Made by a program: the position numbers and the translations under genes
Notes under the pieces: generated by a model
What the model was told of the DNA's origin: nothing
Seen by the model: the letters and a program-made list of their open reading frames with translations, nothing else
Databases searched by the model: none
Shown: piece by piece, positions 62,809 through 64,000 of the stretch
Position numbering within the stretch: position 1 is the stretch's first letter
Layout: the number at the start of each line of letters is the position of its first letter
NCBI GenBank assembly: GCA_965215715.1
Contig: OZ244129.1
Location: 1,116,001 to 1,180,000 of the forward strand
Reading direction: 5' to 3'
DNA length: 64,000 bases
DNA from: HXMU1428-3 sp965215715
GTDB lineage: Bacteria; Pseudomonadota; Alphaproteobacteria; Rhizobiales; HXMU1428-3

Positions 62809-63668
62809 GTGAGCAGAGCGAACAACAAGACGCACCAGATCTGAAAAGGTCGATCATTTCTAAAGAGGTTTTGGTTCGTTTGATCTCAGCGCTTATTTTG
62901 GGCGGTGTCACCATCTTTTTGGCCTATTTCAGTTGGGGCAGTTTTTTAGGCCTGTGTGCGCTGATGGGTGTATGGATGAGTGTTGAATGGGGCAAATTAA
63001 CGAACAATGACACGCCTTTGCAATTGGCCATTCAAATAGGAACGATAACAATTGCAGTGTTAGCATTTGTACTTAATGAGCCGCCTTTGTTTTTTGCAAG
63101 TTTGATTGGTGGGGCTTTTTTGGCAGCTTGGGCGGGCTACTATTGGTGGCGTTCAAAATGGGCTTTGTTGGGTTTGGCTTATGTTGGGGGCCCGGTGCTG
63201 AGTTTTCTTTATTTAAGAGATGATCCGCTTTTTGGCTTTTATGCTGTTCTGTTTATTTTTTTGGTTGTTTGGGGCAGCGATACGGCTGCTTATTTTGCGG
63301 GGCGCCATTTTGGCGGTAAGAAATTGGCGCCTGCTATTTCGCCGGGTAAAACTTGGTCGGGAAGTTTGGGTGGGTTGTTTGCAGGGCTTATCATTGGGGC
63401 CTTGTTTGCCATCTCTATCAATGCCGAACCGGTTATTTTAGGATTTATAGGACTGGTTTTGTCCGCCATTTCTCAAGTTGGCGATTTGGCTGAAAGTGCG
63501 ATTAAGCGACACTTTGGGGTGAAAGATTCTGGCACTCTCATTCCCGGTCATGGGGGAATCTTGGACCGGTTGGACGCGGTTGTGTTTGCCGTGGTGGGGG
63601 CCGCATTGATTGCATTTATGCGGGGACATGAAAGCCCAGCACAAGGCTTGCTCTTTTGGTCAGCTTAA
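62805..63668 (+). CDS. cdsA: Phosphatidate cytidylyltransferase
   Basis: The 287-residue membrane enzyme makes CDP-diacylglycerol, the precursor of all phospholipids. It has about seven membrane helices and the C-terminal family signature VKDSGTLIPGHGGILDRLD. It starts at TTG with GAGGA upstream, overlapping the uppS stop. Confidence 0.94.
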   Translation: MSEQSEQQDAPDLKRSIISKEVLVRLISALILGGVTIFLAYFSWGSFLGLCALMGVWMSVEWGKLTNNDTPLQLAIQIGTITIAVLAFVLNEPPLFFASLIGGAFLAAWAGYYWWRSKWALLGLAYVGGPVLSFLYLRDDPLFGFYAVLFIFLVVWGSDTAAYFAGRHFGGKKLAPAISPGKTWSGSLGGLFAGLIIGALFAISINAEPVILGFIGLVLSAISQVGDLAESAIKRHFGVKDSGTLIPGHGGILDRLDAVVFAVVGAALIAFMRGHESPAQGLLFWSA

Positions 63669-63682
63669 ATCAGGGAAAAGGT

Positions 63683-64000
63683 ATGCCGCAAGAGCAGAAC
63701 GAATTATTACAACCAAAAACAATAACGATTTTAGGCTCTACTGGCACAATAGGGCAAAATACGCTTGATTTGATTGAGCGTAACCCTGGTCAATTTCAAG
63801 TTGTCGCCTTGACTGGCAATCAAAATATCCCTGAACTGGTCTGCCAAGCTAAAAAATTTAAGGCCCAATTTGTTGCCACAGCTGATCAAGATAAATATGC
63901 AGACTTAAAAGAGCAATTGGCTGGGTGTGATATTAAATGTGGTGCTGGCAAAGAGGCTGTGTTGGAAGCGGCCAGTCTACAGGCAGATATCTGCATGGCA
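63683..64000 (+). CDS. dxr: 1-deoxy-D-xylulose 5-phosphate reductoisomerase, 3'-truncated
   Basis: 106 codons are visible before the window ends. The start has GGGAAAAGGT before the ATG. TITILGSTGTIGQNTLDLI is the NADPH-binding signature of Dxr (GSTGSIG in most), followed by FQVVALTGNQN. The enzyme makes MEP in the isoprenoid pathway that supplies UppS, encoded just upstream. Confidence 0.95.
   Translation, partial: MPQEQNELLQPKTITILGSTGTIGQNTLDLIERNPGQFQVVALTGNQNIPELVCQAKKFKAQFVATADQDKYADLKEQLAGCDIKCGAGKEAVLEAASLQADICMA

Noticed and set aside
1..64000. CRISPR array, insertion sequence or integrase
   Set aside because: No regularly spaced direct repeats and no transposase- or integrase-like frames were seen.

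Overview
The window is a stretch of chromosome from an alphaproteobacterium, most likely of the order Hyphomicrobiales (Rhizobiales). The evidence is gene order and content: a complete 14-gene nuoA-N operon followed by birA, RNase J, methylmalonyl-CoA epimerase, a DUF1467 gene, a short-form proS, lolC-lolD and dnaE; the rpsB-tsf-pyrH-frr-uppS-cdsA-dxr run; gph-rpiA-gor; degP with two-component genes and glnE; and a feuP/feuQ-type regulator pair. Base composition is moderate and uniform by eye. No insertion sequence, integrase or CRISPR array was seen. The species cannot be named from the sequence.

Layout. 1-3553: the 3' end of a gene-transfer-agent-like (GTA) tail cluster (host-specificity/TIM-barrel protein), followed by a compact lysis cassette: a small membrane protein, a two-domain endolysin ending in a holin-like segment with its own internal start, and a 39-codon gene. 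3686-10584: signalling and envelope stress (feuPQ, a 17-kDa-antigen-type lipoprotein, DegP protease, a second response regulator/kinase pair). 10600-18818: a long perfect palindrome, glnE, an EF-hand / ECF sigma / membrane protein / His-rich metal-sensor-like module, a PleC/DivJ-like kinase and gph. 19095-26838: metabolism (rpiA, gor, an SDR, class II DAHP synthase, nadE, gltX). 27033-28442: tRNA-Asp and three poorly known small or membrane genes. 28934-44245: respiratory complex I. 44266-55548: the conserved downstream housekeeping run to dnaE, with a divergent ThiS-like gene. 55653-57540: a SoxC/SoxD-like sulfur-oxidising molybdoenzyme and cytochrome c, convergent with dnaE. 58162-64000: translation, UMP kinase and isoprenoid/phospholipid genes, ending inside dxr.

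How it fits together. Complex I feeds electrons from NADH to quinone, while the SoxCD-like pair would feed electrons from a periplasmic sulfur compound to cytochrome c. DegP, the lipoprotein genes, LolCD, UppS and CdsA serve the envelope, and three histidine kinases plus an ECF sigma factor sense it.

The most unusual points are: (1) NuoE and ribosomal protein S2 carry nearly the same extra C-terminal helix-hairpin-helix domain; (2) two families of palindromic repeats, one of which runs into and lengthens the end of a membrane-protein gene inside the nuo operon and, in another copy, supplies the stop codon of a ThiS-like gene; (3) the GTA-adjacent lysis cassette with a nested gene; (4) the EF-hand/ECF/metal-sensor module; and (5) small genes around 27.8-28.4 kb with no recognised function. 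All family assignments are from reading the translated sequences without database searches.
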